Source: Urechis unicinctus
Taxonomy: Eukaryota; Annelida; Polychaeta; Xenopneusta; Urechidae
Assembly: GCA_034190875.2 (NCBI GenBank)
Contig: CM067348.1
Location: 26,042,409 to 26,106,408, forward strand
DNA length: 64,000 nt
Direction: 5' to 3'
Below the pieces are notes generated by a model that saw only the letters and a program-made list of their open reading frames with translations, did no database searches and was not told where the DNA came from. Position numbers and translations under genes: made by a program. Below are positions 22,024 through 34,299 of this stretch, one piece after another; position 1 is the stretch's first letter, and each line of letters begins with the position of its first letter.

Positions 22024-25000
22024 TTAAGCTAGTGTAGCGCGTTTTCCAACGGTTGCCATGGAGTCGGTGAAGGTTCCTCCCCGAGATGCCACAAAAGACT
22101 GGTAGCTGATGAAAAAACAGAATTTGTATGTATCTTATTAACATTGTGTATTGTCATACCTGAATAGCACAGTTGATCTTCAACAGTATAACCAGGAAGT
22201 GATGTCTCTTGAAGAGGGCTTGTCATGGTGAATATTAGGTGGAGCAGACAGCCATTTAATAATATAACACGGCAGAATCGCTGGAGGTTTCAATCTACCT
22301 CCAATTCAGGTATCAACGTGAAATGAAATAGCTATTGGATGACTCACATTCTGTGGTACTTAAAGCGCTCTGTTTCTGACACTGACGGCCTTGTTGTTGC
22401 CAAGGCAACATTGAGATGTTTGTGGTTCACCAGTATATGTGGTGTGTTGTCTTTTGCTACCCCATCATCAGCAGCTTGAGGATTTGACCACGGTAGCACT
22501 CTACTTACCTGGTGTGAGAATCACATCAACAGCAGTACAATAAACTAGTCATTATTCTAGAGTGCTCGCTACGATATATAAACGGTCTACACTCTATTAT
22601 AGTCACCTCCTGTAGGAGTTGTTGAAGATGGTCAGCATCAAACTCGCTTTGGACGCCCTCTTCTGGGTTAGGGATGTAAGTCATCTGGATCTCCTGAAGC
22701 TTTTTCTCCACCACCGGATCAGGCACTTTGTCTGTCAACAACACACAACCAGACTCAAATATCAGCGACTTCATCTCCAGATTCTGTGTCTAATTTCCGA
22801 TAAATGCAGTTGATATAAAGGAAAATTGAGTGACTAGTAACATCTGGTTTGTGAATGAGCTTGTTATTTCTGATCCATATATGCTCATGACAGAATGAAT
22901 GGTTGAAGGCCTCAACATATATTTACCTCCAGATAGGAGAGTTGTGGTGTGTCCATGAATGGCTTCAAGTTGAGCGTTGTAGAGAAGTGCCTTGAAATCG
23001 GCCCCTGTAAAGTGGTCAGTTTCATCTGCTAGTTGCTTGAGATCAACGTCATCAGAAATCGACATGTTCCTGGTCAGGGCTTTGAGGATTTCTAATCTCT
23101 CGTCCTGTAAGCAGATACATATGTTAATGTAAATCAAACATATATGAATAATAAACCATTGTACAATTGGGAGGTGCATTGATGAGTAGCCCATGTTAGG
23201 CATGGGCTGCCATGAGCAGACACTGACAGGGGCTGTTGATGGAGGGCAATGAGCAGATACTGACAGGCGCTGTTGATGGCGAGATATGAGCAGACACTGA
23301 CAGGGGCTGTTGATGAACGGTATTGAGCAGACACTGACAGGGGCTGTTGATGGAGGGTCATGAGCAGACAGTGACAGGGGTTGTTGATGGAGGGTCATAA
23401 GCAGACACTGACAGGGGCTGATGATGGCAAGATATGAGCAGACACTGACAGGGGCTGTTGATGAACGGTATTGAGCAGACACTGACAGGGGCTGTTGATG
23501 GAGGGTCATGAGCAGACACTGACAGGGGCTGTTGATGGGGGGGCCATGAGCAGACACTGACAGGGGCTGTTGATGGCGAGATATGAGCAGACACTGACAG
23601 GGGCTGTTGATGAGCAGACATTGACAGGGGTGTTGATGAGCAGACACTGACAGGGGCTGTTGATGGAGGGTCATGAGCAGACACTGACAGGGGCTGTTGA
23701 TGGAGGGTCATGAGCAGACACTGACAGGGGCTGTTGATGGGGGACAGGGGCTGTTGATGGAGGATGAGCAGACACTGACAGGGGCTGTTGATGGAGGATC
23801 ATGAGCAGACACTGACAGGGGCTGTTGATGGGGGGCATGAGCAGACACTGACATGATGGCAGACACTGACAGGGGCTGTTGATGGAGGGTCATGAGCAGA
23901 CACTGACAGGGGCTGTTGATGGAGGGCCATGAGGAGACACTGACAGGGGCTGTTGATGGCGAGATATGAGCAGACACTGACAGGGGCTGTTGATGGAGGG
24001 TATTGAGCAGACACTGACAGGGGCTGTTGATGGAGGGTCATGAGCAGACACTGACAGGAGCTGTTGATGGAGGGTCATGAGCAGACACTGACAGGGGCTG
24101 TTGTTACCTGGTTAGGAAGAGGACAGTGGAGGGCCTTGTCAAAGCGTCCAGGCCTGAGCAGAGCGGGGTCAATGAGGTCAGGTCTTGACGTTGCAGCCAA
24201 AACATACACTCCCTCCAGCCCCTCCACCCCATCCAGCTGGGTCAGCAACTGGTTGACCACACGGTCTGTCACACCCGTACTGTCATGGCCGCGGCGACTA
24301 AACACACACACACATAGTTCTTTACACCCGTACTGTCATGGCCGCGACTACACTCACACACACACATACTCATAGTCCATTACACCCATACTGTCATGGC
24401 CGCGACTACACACACACTCACAGACTCGTAGTCCATCACACCCGTACTGTCATGATCACGACTACACACATACTCTGTATGTCTGTCACACCCATACTTT
24501 CATAGCGCCTAAGGTAGCAGGGTGCACGCAGTTCTCACCATTACCACGCTATATGTTTAATCAGATATAAGGGAGAGCACCATCCGAATACATGAGTACA
24601 ACAAAACTCCAAAAACACCACATGCAATTATGCTTTGCAAAGATAAACAAAATTAAATATTGATAATAATCATAATGAAAATAAGTCTGTGACAAACCGT
24701 GGTGCCAACGAGTCAAACTCATCAAAGAAGAGAATGCAAGGTTTGGCGCTTTGAGCTCTGGAAATGAACCACACCTCGTATCAGTAATCATGGTCTGTAT
24801 TCAACATGACCAGTGAGGTCATCAACGGCAAGGTCAAGGTGAGGTATGACCACATTGTTGGGGTCATACAAGGATGAAAGAACTGAATGAATTATACAAC
24901 TGTAGATATTCAATAAATTACTACCTTATACTATGAGGAATAAGTGTGTCATTCAAGTGTCATTCAAACTAAAACTGATCAGCTTTTGTTTGAATTCATT

Positions 25001-28000
25001 AGGATCATTTTCTGACCATGAACATCACCTGTGAAAAGTGTCCCTAACAGCTTGTTCACTTGCCCCTATATACTTGCTGAGGAGCTCTGGCCCCTTGATA
25101 CTGATGAAGTTCAGGTGGCATTCCTTGGCCACAACTGCTGCCAGTAAGGTTTTCCCCGTTCCTGGGGCTCCATACAGAAGCAAACCGGAGCGTAGCCTCA
25201 GTGGACATGAGGAAAACAACTCCGGATACTGATGCCGATAACAATATAGGACGTACAATTAAGGCAGATTATCAAGATATTAGATTATTATATCATATAT
25301 GAATATGAGATTGTTATATAATATGATATATAGGGATATTAAATACAATATTGATTTAGAACATATAATTAGGAGGAGATGATGTTACCTTGCTGGGCCA
25401 TTGGAGTGTCTGGACCAGTGTGTTTCGGACCTCATGAAGACCCCCCACAGACTCCCACCCTGCCAGCCCTCCCTGGTGTAGGGGACACATTGCGTAGCGC
25501 CATCGGGGTGAAGCCCTGTAAGGCTGCCGTGAAGTCCCCATCAGTCAGGTGAACTTCCTTCCCTCCTGTACATGACATCCAATAAGGTTCTTTATCTCAA
25601 TAGTCGGCGTATATTTAGAATATCAAATTGTCAACAGGATTACACACCAAACATTATACAATTGTAAATTATATACTACATATACAGGGGATTTGTTCAC
25701 AATCAATAAATAAAACTCAAGTATCATGTCAACAGAAATAATGACCCATTTGTTTCCTTCAAAACGTTTTCCAACAAAACAAGCGCTAGGTTTTACAATA
25801 ATAGAATGAGTATCCTTGGGCCATAGAAGTTGACATAACCAATGTGATGGGGGGTGGGGTGATGGGAGCACCTGCATCAGAGGCTTCCTTCATAACGTGA
25901 TGATGCATAGCCCGACTGACAAGTGTATCTAGGTCACGAGCTACAAAACCCTCGCAGCTCCGCGCCACAGTCACCAAGTCGAGTTCTTTGATGTCCCCCA
26001 AAGCAACAATGGTCTTGTTGGACAACGCAGCCTCCAGGATGCGGATACGGTCTTCCTGTCACATGACAGGCAGTGTGTTGTGATGGGTAACAGGACAAAC
26101 GTTGACCTATGTTGAATATATTGTTAACAATCAGTACATGGCGACAGTGAAAATGTGTGGGTTTTTTGTAAAATCCACAACCTTAGCTTGTGTCAAGACG
26201 GACGATAATGATCGTTATGTAGGGTCAGATTGGTCACATAATGACGACATATCAGATAATAAACAACCATGCGCACCACCCTCCAGTTGAAACCTGTCAT
26301 AAACACTAATCAACAAACGCCCCCCAAACACTGACTAGTGGCAGACATCCCAATACGTGCCCAAGCCTTACCTGGTTGGGAGGCTTGAGTTCAATGACCT
26401 CCTGGAAGAAGTGGTGTCCAGAGGGCGCCACAAGGGCTGGATGTAAGGCTGAGCGTGACTTGGCGGTGGCCAGGATACAGATACGGCTGCCACTCTCCAG
26501 CTCACATTTGAAGAGGTCTTTAAACACTGCCCATCAACATCAATAGCAGGTGAAAACACAGCCATGTGATCAAGATAACATTATATGGGGTCAACCATAT
26601 TGGGTCCATGAGGAAAAAGTGTTGGAATAAAAACTGATTTGTTTGGACTTAATACCTACATAGAAAAGTGTTATGCATTATAAAAATATGGAGTCAAATA
26701 TTGGGTTTATCTCCAGACCCACAAGCTCAAATACTACGGACTGTTTATAAATGTGCAGATTATGAGTCTAGGATGGCAAGTTATCTGGGAATGGAAAATG
26801 AACAACCTACACTCAGCAACTTTGGCAAAATAAACAGCCTCTCCGCTCATTTCCTGTTCAGGGCCGGAGGGCGAGGCAGCAATGAGGTCAAGGTCATCTA
26901 ACAAAATAGCTGCTGGCTCTCTCCAACTTGCCTCGTTTAAGATCTGCTCCATGTATCGCCGGACACTCTCAATACGCTTGCCTAGAAAACAGGTCATCAA
27001 TTCTATTGTAGTCAGATTTAGCCTGTCGATGAAATATGATTATTGGTTCCACCAATCAGAGACAGCTTTACAAATTGTATATTGTATCACTGGCTATGAT
27101 GAATCATAAAGATGAATGTAAATCATCCACTGAACGACCGGGATGCTGCCTACCCCGTAACGTCTTGCAGTCAATGGTTGCAACATACGCAAAATGTGGA
27201 TAAGCTGCAGCAGCGCGACACAGGGCTCTAGAGAGAGCTGACTTGCCCAAGCCATGGCCGCCAGTCAGCAGGACTCCGCCCATATGCAGCCCGCCGAGGT
27301 CCTTCTGAATCTCCTGGATGAGTGGGCGCTGAGCTAAGCATTTATCTACATGTTCCAAAGCTCTTTGGGATTCTTCTTCAACACCACTGTCAAAATAAGG
27401 AGACTTGTATCAAACACTTACATACAAATATTGTACAGTATAATAAAATGAGCGTCTTTCAATATTGATGCAACAGAATATAATTATATACTTCATAACG
27501 TCATCCTGTTCATAACAGACCATATCGTTAAACTTTTTAATGTAATATCCTGCAGAACAAAAACAAGTTAAAAAGGGTTAAATATCCTTTTCAATCAGAT
27601 TATGTTAAAATAGCAACAATTTATAAGTTTTACCCCAACTGTTTCAATGAAATGGCAGGAAGTTCTGGATCTAGCTGGCGAATATTCAGTATAAGACCAG
27701 ATTGTATGGCTGTCAAAGTTGACCCAGGAAGCAATGGCTCTTTCACAGTACATGATATTGTTCTGAGGCATTCTGGGCGGAGGAAAAACAAACATGTGGC
27801 AGGTGCGTGGGTAGCTCTCTTGTCAGGGGATGCTGAACCAAGGCTTGGTTTTATCCGGACAATAAAACTCACATCTTCATCTGAAACCAATTGAGGATTC
27901 AGATTAACATATGGTGGGATCTGTACATTGTACAAAATGTTTAAGAATGTGGATTAGAAACTAAACCACATTTAAAAAAATACATATATGATATGATATT

Positions 28001-31000
28001 ATATTTGTATCACCTGGTTTCACAGGACAGGAGACGAATGTAGTGTGGGAGGCAATGAGGGGACAGAGGAGGCTTGTGCTTATACTTAACCATGACCTGA
28101 AGGCGACCTCTAACATCTCCGCGCTGAAGTCCACTGGCTAAGCAAACATAGAGAATCATTTCAATGAAACATCAACACTAGAACCTCACAATGCCTACTC
28201 TAGCGCTCAGATCTACGCCAAAGTCATGAGCTTATACAAGAAGCTAAGCAAACAACAGCAAGACCAGGTCACCATAAACATAGAGAGAAATTAAATCATA
28301 TATACCTCACATCCCAGAATTAATATCAGCATCTACATCTATTTAATATACATTCAAGAACTATTCTTAACATAGGGTGAAGGATCATTATATTCATTTC
28401 TCATATTACCTGCAGAGAGAAAGGCTCAAGCTCCATAGACGCTATCTGGCAGTGCTCAACAGAATTAGGCTTCAAGCTTTTCAAGCGTATACGGCCGGTG
28501 GCATCCAGCGCCATCTGCTGGCGAAGACTCTCATGAACAACAATCTGACCCGCAGCTAGCCATTTATCAAATCTGGCCTCTGCTACACGTTGAGATTTTG
28601 TCTCGCCATCAACATTTCTATCACGGTGAATGTATGCGTTGCCGTGGGAGTGTAAAACAATTACCCTGACAACACACAGGGAAGATGACGCAGTTTCTGG
28701 CTCAGCTGTGAGGGCTTCATCATCTGTGTTGCTCCGGGATTTTGCACGGCCACGCATCTTCCCCTCATCTTTCTTGGCTTGTTCTCGATTCTCATTTGGG
28801 GAAGGTAATTTTTGTATAGTTGCCAAGAATGAAGACGGTATGTGGGGAGGGGGGTTATCTGATGAGTTAGGAGAATTATTTGCCAAAAATGTCTGAAAGC
28901 TCGTGTATACATTGGTTGGCTGGGCTGACAACTGAATACACGATGATGATGAATGGAGATCCTTATGAAGCACGCCATGATGAAAGTCCTCTAATGGTAC
29001 AGTTCTAAGGAAACAGTCAACGTTATGACCATCTGCAAGATATTCCGCTGTTGTGACATCATCATAACGTTCCTTCTTTCTCTCATCATCATCTTTGAAT
29101 GGATCCCCATACCAGAGATTTTTCATCAATGATAAAGTTCGATCAAACATAGATTTCTTCTCAGATTTCATTGACTCTGGTTTGACCTCTGTCAAATGAT
29201 CTGGAGATAGTACACTATCTGGAGATGACTTGGACTGCCCTTGACCTTCCTCCACACCAGATGCAGTGGAAGAAGACTCTTCAGCGCTTGTCTTTCCTGG
29301 CTTAGTCTGCGCATCACTGCCAACATTCGCAGGTGTTGATTGGCCACGGCTATGACCTGACCCCATTCTTAATTTAGGTGCCACAATCACCTCTGAATTT
29401 TGCTCTAACAGGCTGCATTCACCGTCTGGGTTAATCTTACCTACACATCAATCACAGAATGAGGTATATCATAGCTGAACTTACTTAATTACTAGTTGTG
29501 TGTATGACAAATGTTGGTTCCCTACATCAGGCTTCTGGGGGCACAGAAACATTTATCTAACATCATTTCTATAGTCATCAACTATAGGTCTGGCTTTTGA
29601 ATTGGGTTGGTGTAGTTACGATTGAAGTGGTGAACTTGAGATTCTAGCAATTATGTTTAAATTGCCAAAGAATCACAATGAGTCTCGTGGTCCGAAATCT
29701 TTCCCTTCCTCATCCCACCTCATTTATTATCACATGCCATCTTAGGTAGGATTACGATATCACATTCACAACCAATATCTTGATATAGAATAACATATTT
29801 GACCTACTTATCTTCACAAAGATACAGATTGATCTCTGGATCCAAACAGGGAAGGTTTGTCCCTCCCAAACAACTCTCAGCTGATTCAGTAGGTTGTTTT
29901 CCACATAGGCTGCATGAATCTCCTGTAATATTACACATATACACAAAGGAATAAGACCAACTATTGAATCAAGTGTTTTACAACAGATTATAATTTGTGT
30001 GCCACTTCAGTTATTCCACCATAAGGCTGAAACTAATATCTTAATGAATACCATGAGCCAGTCAAACTGGAATTGTTGTTAATAAAAGGATATCTGCTTG
30101 ACAGTACTTTGTAACATTTACTGAGATTATACAAATCCACCAAGATGTATTTACAGTGTACCAATTATGCCCTTGGGAATATATAATGAAATTTAATGGT
30201 CTAAATCCATTATAGAGAAGTAATAATGCATTAGTTGTGTGAAGGGGCCATCAACGTACTAGGATTTCCCAGTCATCGGGCGACACCGGCTCCAGTGATA
30301 GCTGGGTGCACAAGGGCATGCTGGGTAATACGGTAACAACCACCTGAGAGTCCACACAGCAACAACAACACAGAATATAAGTTAACAAAGTTTACAAAAA
30401 CAATTGAGAAGTTTTTACATATGTCATAAATGATGTAGTTCTCTTGTGTGGATGAAATGGGGATATGTCAATTGGCATCAGTATGTGTAATCACCTCATC
30501 TCCATCACTGAGGCCTTGTTTGTTGCCAAAGAGACCATTGATTTCAACCAAGTCACCCGAATTTCTCTCCTCCACCGAGACAGAACCATTCCAGGAAGCA
30601 TAGAGACATGATCCCTTTGTATTCTCTAGTTTGACTGCAACAGTCTGCAACAAAAGCTCAGTGGATCTGAAAGTAACTAACAGTCTATTGTAGGCTGTTC
30701 ACACTCGCTGTATGTAACCATCAGGACCTGATGCCTAACACGATCGAATATGTTTGTGGTGGAACACATACAGTACATATATATCAACATTACAGTGATT
30801 AAAATCATCATTATCAATGAATAAGATCATATCTTAAAATTTGAATGTGATATGTTGCTAGTATGAAGTGGTCATTAACATCATGCAGCACTTTGTCATC
30901 TGAATTATTCCACTTCATATTGCCACTTGATGAGATAAGTGTAGGCCATTATTCTTCTTATAATGGCTAGCTATATAATCGTTTTCCAAACAGGGAATGA

Positions 31001-32205
31001 TATAACATTAGAATCGAAGAGTGGAGTTAACAATTTCCCGGGACCAGACCAAACTATAATAGACTTACAGTCATGGTGGTGGATTGTCGGTTCACACTTA
31101 CAGTTGTTTGTAACATTAGATAGAAGCTTTGAGAGCTAATCTTCTCCACCTTATTGATTGAGGATGGTTGATGTTAATTATTCAGGGGGTTGCATGAGTT
31201 TGTGTACATGTGCATGTATTAATGCTTTTATTGCCACTTGATGAGATAAGTGTTGGCCATTATTCATACCGAGAATCACACCTTTATCTGGTTTGATGCC
31301 TTTTGTCTACGGCATTTTTGTCACAGGCACCCAACATATCTGATTTCTGATGGTTAATCATCCAAGCCACACACCCCATTTTCACATTGTACGACATATT
31401 ATACATTTAAATAAGATCTTGTACAACCGGATAAACTTTTTTGCTATTATCACCTTGTATGACAGGTCATATATTTGCTTAATACCATGTACGACAGGGT
31501 ATGCTTTCTGCCATTTTCCCCTTGTACAACTTTTACAGATTTTCGTGGTCTTGCAGCACACCCCTGCCCGGGACAAGGCCAAGTTACCATCCCCCCCACC
31601 GGGGCCTCTCCCCAAGTAGCCAGATAAATTGAGCCTCTACGTAGGCTCAACTGGCCCCTAGAGTCAATGATATTTCAGTTTGGTGTCAGGCTACTTATCC
31701 CCTATCTGGACTAACAGCCGGGTGGGTCCCCTTGTTGGGGAGCCCTGGCTCCCAAACTCTGTTTAAAAGGACAACCTGTCTAGAGGCTCTAGCCACTGCA
31801 TAGACTTACACTCAGCCTCTATATCTGCAGTGGAGGACTACCCTTGTGCGAGGCAAAGGACTGATCAATCGATAAATAGTTCTTCACCCTACTCTTTACA
31901 TAGCCATACCGTTATTATTTTGTTCGCCTCAACTGTTGCTCAGCTTTGTAGAAAAGATGCATAGATACATGGCACTTGTAAGAAAGTGAATGATACTTGA
32001 TAATTAGCTCTGGTTACCGGGGCTAACCACTGGAACTGCGAATAACTTCTATTTCTATGCCTATGGCGTACTTAGTTAGTACTCTTAGACTTAGTACTAT
32101 TAGTCTTACCTTGTCTCTGGGAAGCGTAACAGAGAGTGTGCGAGGAAGTGTGATGAAACAATGCCTGTTTCCATTGAAGGCGAGTGTCGCAATAGACGAC
32201 TGCAT
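22024..32205 (-). CDS. PEX1: PEX1, peroxisomal AAA ATPase
   Basis: Type II AAA ATPase that, with PEX6, extracts ubiquitinated PEX5 from the peroxisomal membrane. Twenty coding exons (5' to 3'): 32110-32205, 30495-30644, 30260-30343, 29808-29922, 28410-29440, 28014-28137, 27634-27880, 27492-27549, 27154-27386, 26811-26981, 26372-26526, 25872-26055, 25389-25565, 25029-25228, 24698-24757, 24108-24297, 22927-23104, 22607-22731, 22348-22508, 22024-22105. They sum to 3,821 bases, about 1,273 codons; human PEX1 has 1,283 aa. The N-domain includes DDWEIL and the linker is mostly exon 5. D1 has an atypical P-loop (GGHGLGKS) and [10 protein letters not shown]2 has [41 protein letters not shown] and RPGRFDK. 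The C-terminus (ATTRPSVSE, ending GKRATLA) matches vertebrate PEX1. Two one-base frame offsets lie in G runs, at the end of exon 7 and inside exon 13; elsewhere phases agree. The start ATG at 32205 begins [20 protein letters not shown], the expected N-terminus. Confidence 0.96.
23215..24105. repeat. Minisatellite, unit about 36 bp, in PEX1 intron 16
   Basis: More than twenty head-to-tail copies of units built on GAGCAGACACTGACAGGGGC, then TGTTGATGGAGGGTCAT. Variants (GGCGAGATAT, AACGGTATT) suggest higher-order blocks. The array starts only about eight bases from the exon 16 donor. Long Ser/Val/Cys/Gln frames across it are repeat translations and not genes. Confidence 0.95.
24271..24510. repeat. 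Tandem copies of the exon 16 edge in PEX1 intron 15
   Basis: ACACCCGTACTGTCATGGCC, which is the first coding part of PEX1 exon 16, recurs in drifted copies at about 24325, 24382, 24438 and 24485, spaced 50-57 bases and separated by CA-rich linkers. The array therefore runs into the exon 16 acceptor. Confidence 0.85.
31345..31620. repeat. Dispersed repeat related to the insert in Polinton 1
   Basis: It carries degenerate units such as CTTGTACAACC, CCTTGTATGACAGG and CATGTACGACAGGGTATGC. A GC-rich end (ACACCCCTGCCCGGGACAAG) resembles, inverted, about 5465-5525. It lies in PEX1 intron 1. Class unknown. Confidence 0.6.
31621..32020. other. PEX1 intron 1 sequence with short palindromes
   Basis: TGAGCCTCTACGTAGGCTCA at about 31630 and TTGGGGAGCCCTGGCTCCCAA at about 31735 can each fold into a hairpin. 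They may be part of an inserted repeat continuous with the block to the left. Nothing coding is seen. Confidence 0.35.
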
Positions 32206-32350
32206 CCTAACTGAATGAACACAGCTTCAATTTACTATGTTCTTCTGCTGACCAAAGTCGACTTCTGTAATATGGGCGATAATCAGACGATACAAGGTGT
32301 GGTCATAACGTAAGTTCAGCTTCATGATCCATCTCGCTGTCGACTGCCAG
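32206..32350. promoter_or_regulatory. Presumed PEX1 promoter and 5' region
   Basis: Sequence directly upstream of the PEX1 start codon. I see no TATA box at a convincing distance, and the stretch is short before a LINE begins. Promoter identity is inferred from position only. Confidence 0.3.
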
Positions 32351-33260
32351 ACTGTCCCAGATTATTATTATTATTATATTATTATTATTTCTTTATTTCA
32401 GACTCAACAACAAAGTATAACTTTATATGCGGTCCATAGCAAATAGAAATCTAAACTTATATTTACACATAGATACAAACATACATAGAAAGAAAAAAAG
32501 ATGGCCTAGCATGAATTATTAGGTCACATAATTAAAGTGAACATAGAGTAATCTCATCCAGTGAGTTCGTATTCTTGATTTCCATTTGATATCAGATCTA
32601 AGAACTGATTGAACAACTGTGTTGGGTGATATATCAGCCTGAAAATGAGATTTCTAATTATAGCATGGGAGCTACGAACATTATTATAGGAAAACATTCC
32701 ACTAGCACTACAGTGGCGAGGCAGTCTCAGCAACATCCTAAATGTATTATTATAAGCAGTATGTAATTTAGTGATAGCAGATTTTCTGTAGTTCCACCAG
32801 AGATGACATGTATAAAAAGAAGAACAATAAGAGTGAAACAGAGCAATTTTTACATTGTTTGAGCACATATGAAACTTACGCGCAAGCAAATTTCTTTGTG
32901 CATACAATTGACGGCACTGCCTATAAATGTCTTTGTCATCACGGAGATCATATATATAAAATGACCCAAATACTTAACACTATCTACTTCAGCTATTATA
33001 TCACCATTGATTGAGAAATTCGGAAATACCACTTTTTTAGTGAAAAAAGGACGGAGTGTTTGACTCTGTCAAATGTTTTAGATGCATCAAGAAAGCACAT
33101 AAACATACAACCATTCAACTTTCTATAGTTATCAATCAACTCTTTGAAAACATAGATACACATATCAGAACCAAGCTTGCGTTTAAAACCGAACTGTGGG
33201 AATCAGATAGCGAGGGAATCAGATAATCGATTGTGCAGCTGCTGCAGGAGCAACTACAGT
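32350..33260 (-). mobile_element. LINE (non-LTR retrotransposon), 5'-truncated
   Basis: Minus-strand remnant of a reverse transcriptase. Near 33070-33200 it reads QFGFKRKLGSDMCIYVFKEL and then MCFLDASKTFDRVKH, the RT palm block of many invertebrate LINEs. Further 3' are SVKYLGHFIYM and the thumb/C-terminal region (LLARKFHMCSNNVKIALFHS, LLRLPRHCSASGMF). The 3' end runs into an (AAT)n tail at about 32358-32392, as in CR1/L2-like and RTE-like elements that end in short repeats. The frame is interrupted and no 5' end is present. Clade uncertain. Confidence 0.85.
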
Positions 33261-33432
33261 TTTGAAAAAAGGACGGGGGACTCGAATTTATAATTGCCCG
33301 TAACAACGCGAAGAGGGCTCGCTCCAATATATGTTGCGTTTAACCAACTGATACATAGTAGCGAGGGAATCAGACAATATGCAGCAACTACGAACTGGGG
33401 GACGAATTATATAATTGCCCGTAACAACGCGA
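33206..33432. repeat. Direct duplication of about 70 bp
   Basis: GCGAGGGAATCAGA, then GCAGC and finally AATTGCCCGTAACAACGCGA occur twice, at about 33209-33313 and 33361-33433, with differing inserts. The second copy ends where the AT microsatellite begins. Confidence 0.6.
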
Positions 33433-33504
<72 letters not shown>

Positions 33505-33572
33505 GTTATATATATATATATATTATATAGATATATAACTAATATAATATATATATATATATATATATATTG

Positions 33573-33612
<40 letters not shown>

Positions 33613-33630
33613 TATATTCATATATATATA

Positions 33631-33694
<64 letters not shown>

Positions 33695-33700
33695 GTATGT
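33433..33700. repeat. Interrupted (AT)n microsatellite with ATGT tail
   Basis: About 270 bases of AT repeats, with short interruptions and a terminal (ATGT)n run near 33680-33700. Confidence 0.97.
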
Positions 33701-34249
33701 ATATGAATCTATACATTAATATATTATGCTATATTTCTTACTTATACTGCGCTCCTTCCTGCTTGTTGACTTCCACTTTCAATCAATTTATAATTAACTG
33801 TTTAATTTTGAAAATTGACTTAGTTTAACTACTTGAAGATTGAGTGGAATATGTGCAATTTGGAATACGTGTTATAGATGATAAAGGGACTGCACGACAT
33901 GAGCCCAACATAAATTCATTTTGAATTTGGAATGATCCCAGAGTAGCTTGGACATACGCCAAAACTGTTTTACATTGGCACATGTCCATAGCAAAGATAA
34001 ATGACAGTAATACACACACACACACACACACACAATAATTATTTATTACATGCAAATTGACTCACTCCTACAAAAAAAACGTATCGATGACGTAGGATCG
34101 TGTAGAACAGGTTCGGTGCGGTATAACATGAAGTCATTGATGACTTCGACAACCACGGGGAATCCCCAATGTTTGCATAACAATCATCGATCAACACATT
34201 GAAATGTGTAGGTGCTCCTTTTCCAGGTCCTCGCATGTTTATGAGATAT

Positions 34250-34294
34250 GTCAAATGATCTGGAGATAGTACACTGTCTGGAGATGACTTGGAC
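34250..34294. repeat. 45-bp near-copy of PEX1 exon 5 sequence
   Basis: Bases 34250-34294 match 29191-29235 at 44 of 45 positions, in the same orientation. The source segment codes for part of the PEX1 linker ([11 protein letters not shown] on the minus strand). The copy ends five bases from the stop codon of the PHYHIP-like gene. Confidence 0.85.
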
Positions 34295-34299
34295 AGCCA

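Noticed and set aside
22029-22240. Possible extra PEX1 exon reading [20 protein letters not shown] before a GTATGA donor
   Set aside because: It weakly resembles a variable part of the PEX1 tail, but exons 18-20 already join in phase without it and its position after exon 19 conflicts with the order of the tail.
22790-24078. Several long minus-strand frames rich in Ser, Val, Cys, Gln and Pro
   Set aside because: They are translations of the 36-bp minisatellite in PEX1 intron 16. Only the exon 17 part (22927-23104) is coding.
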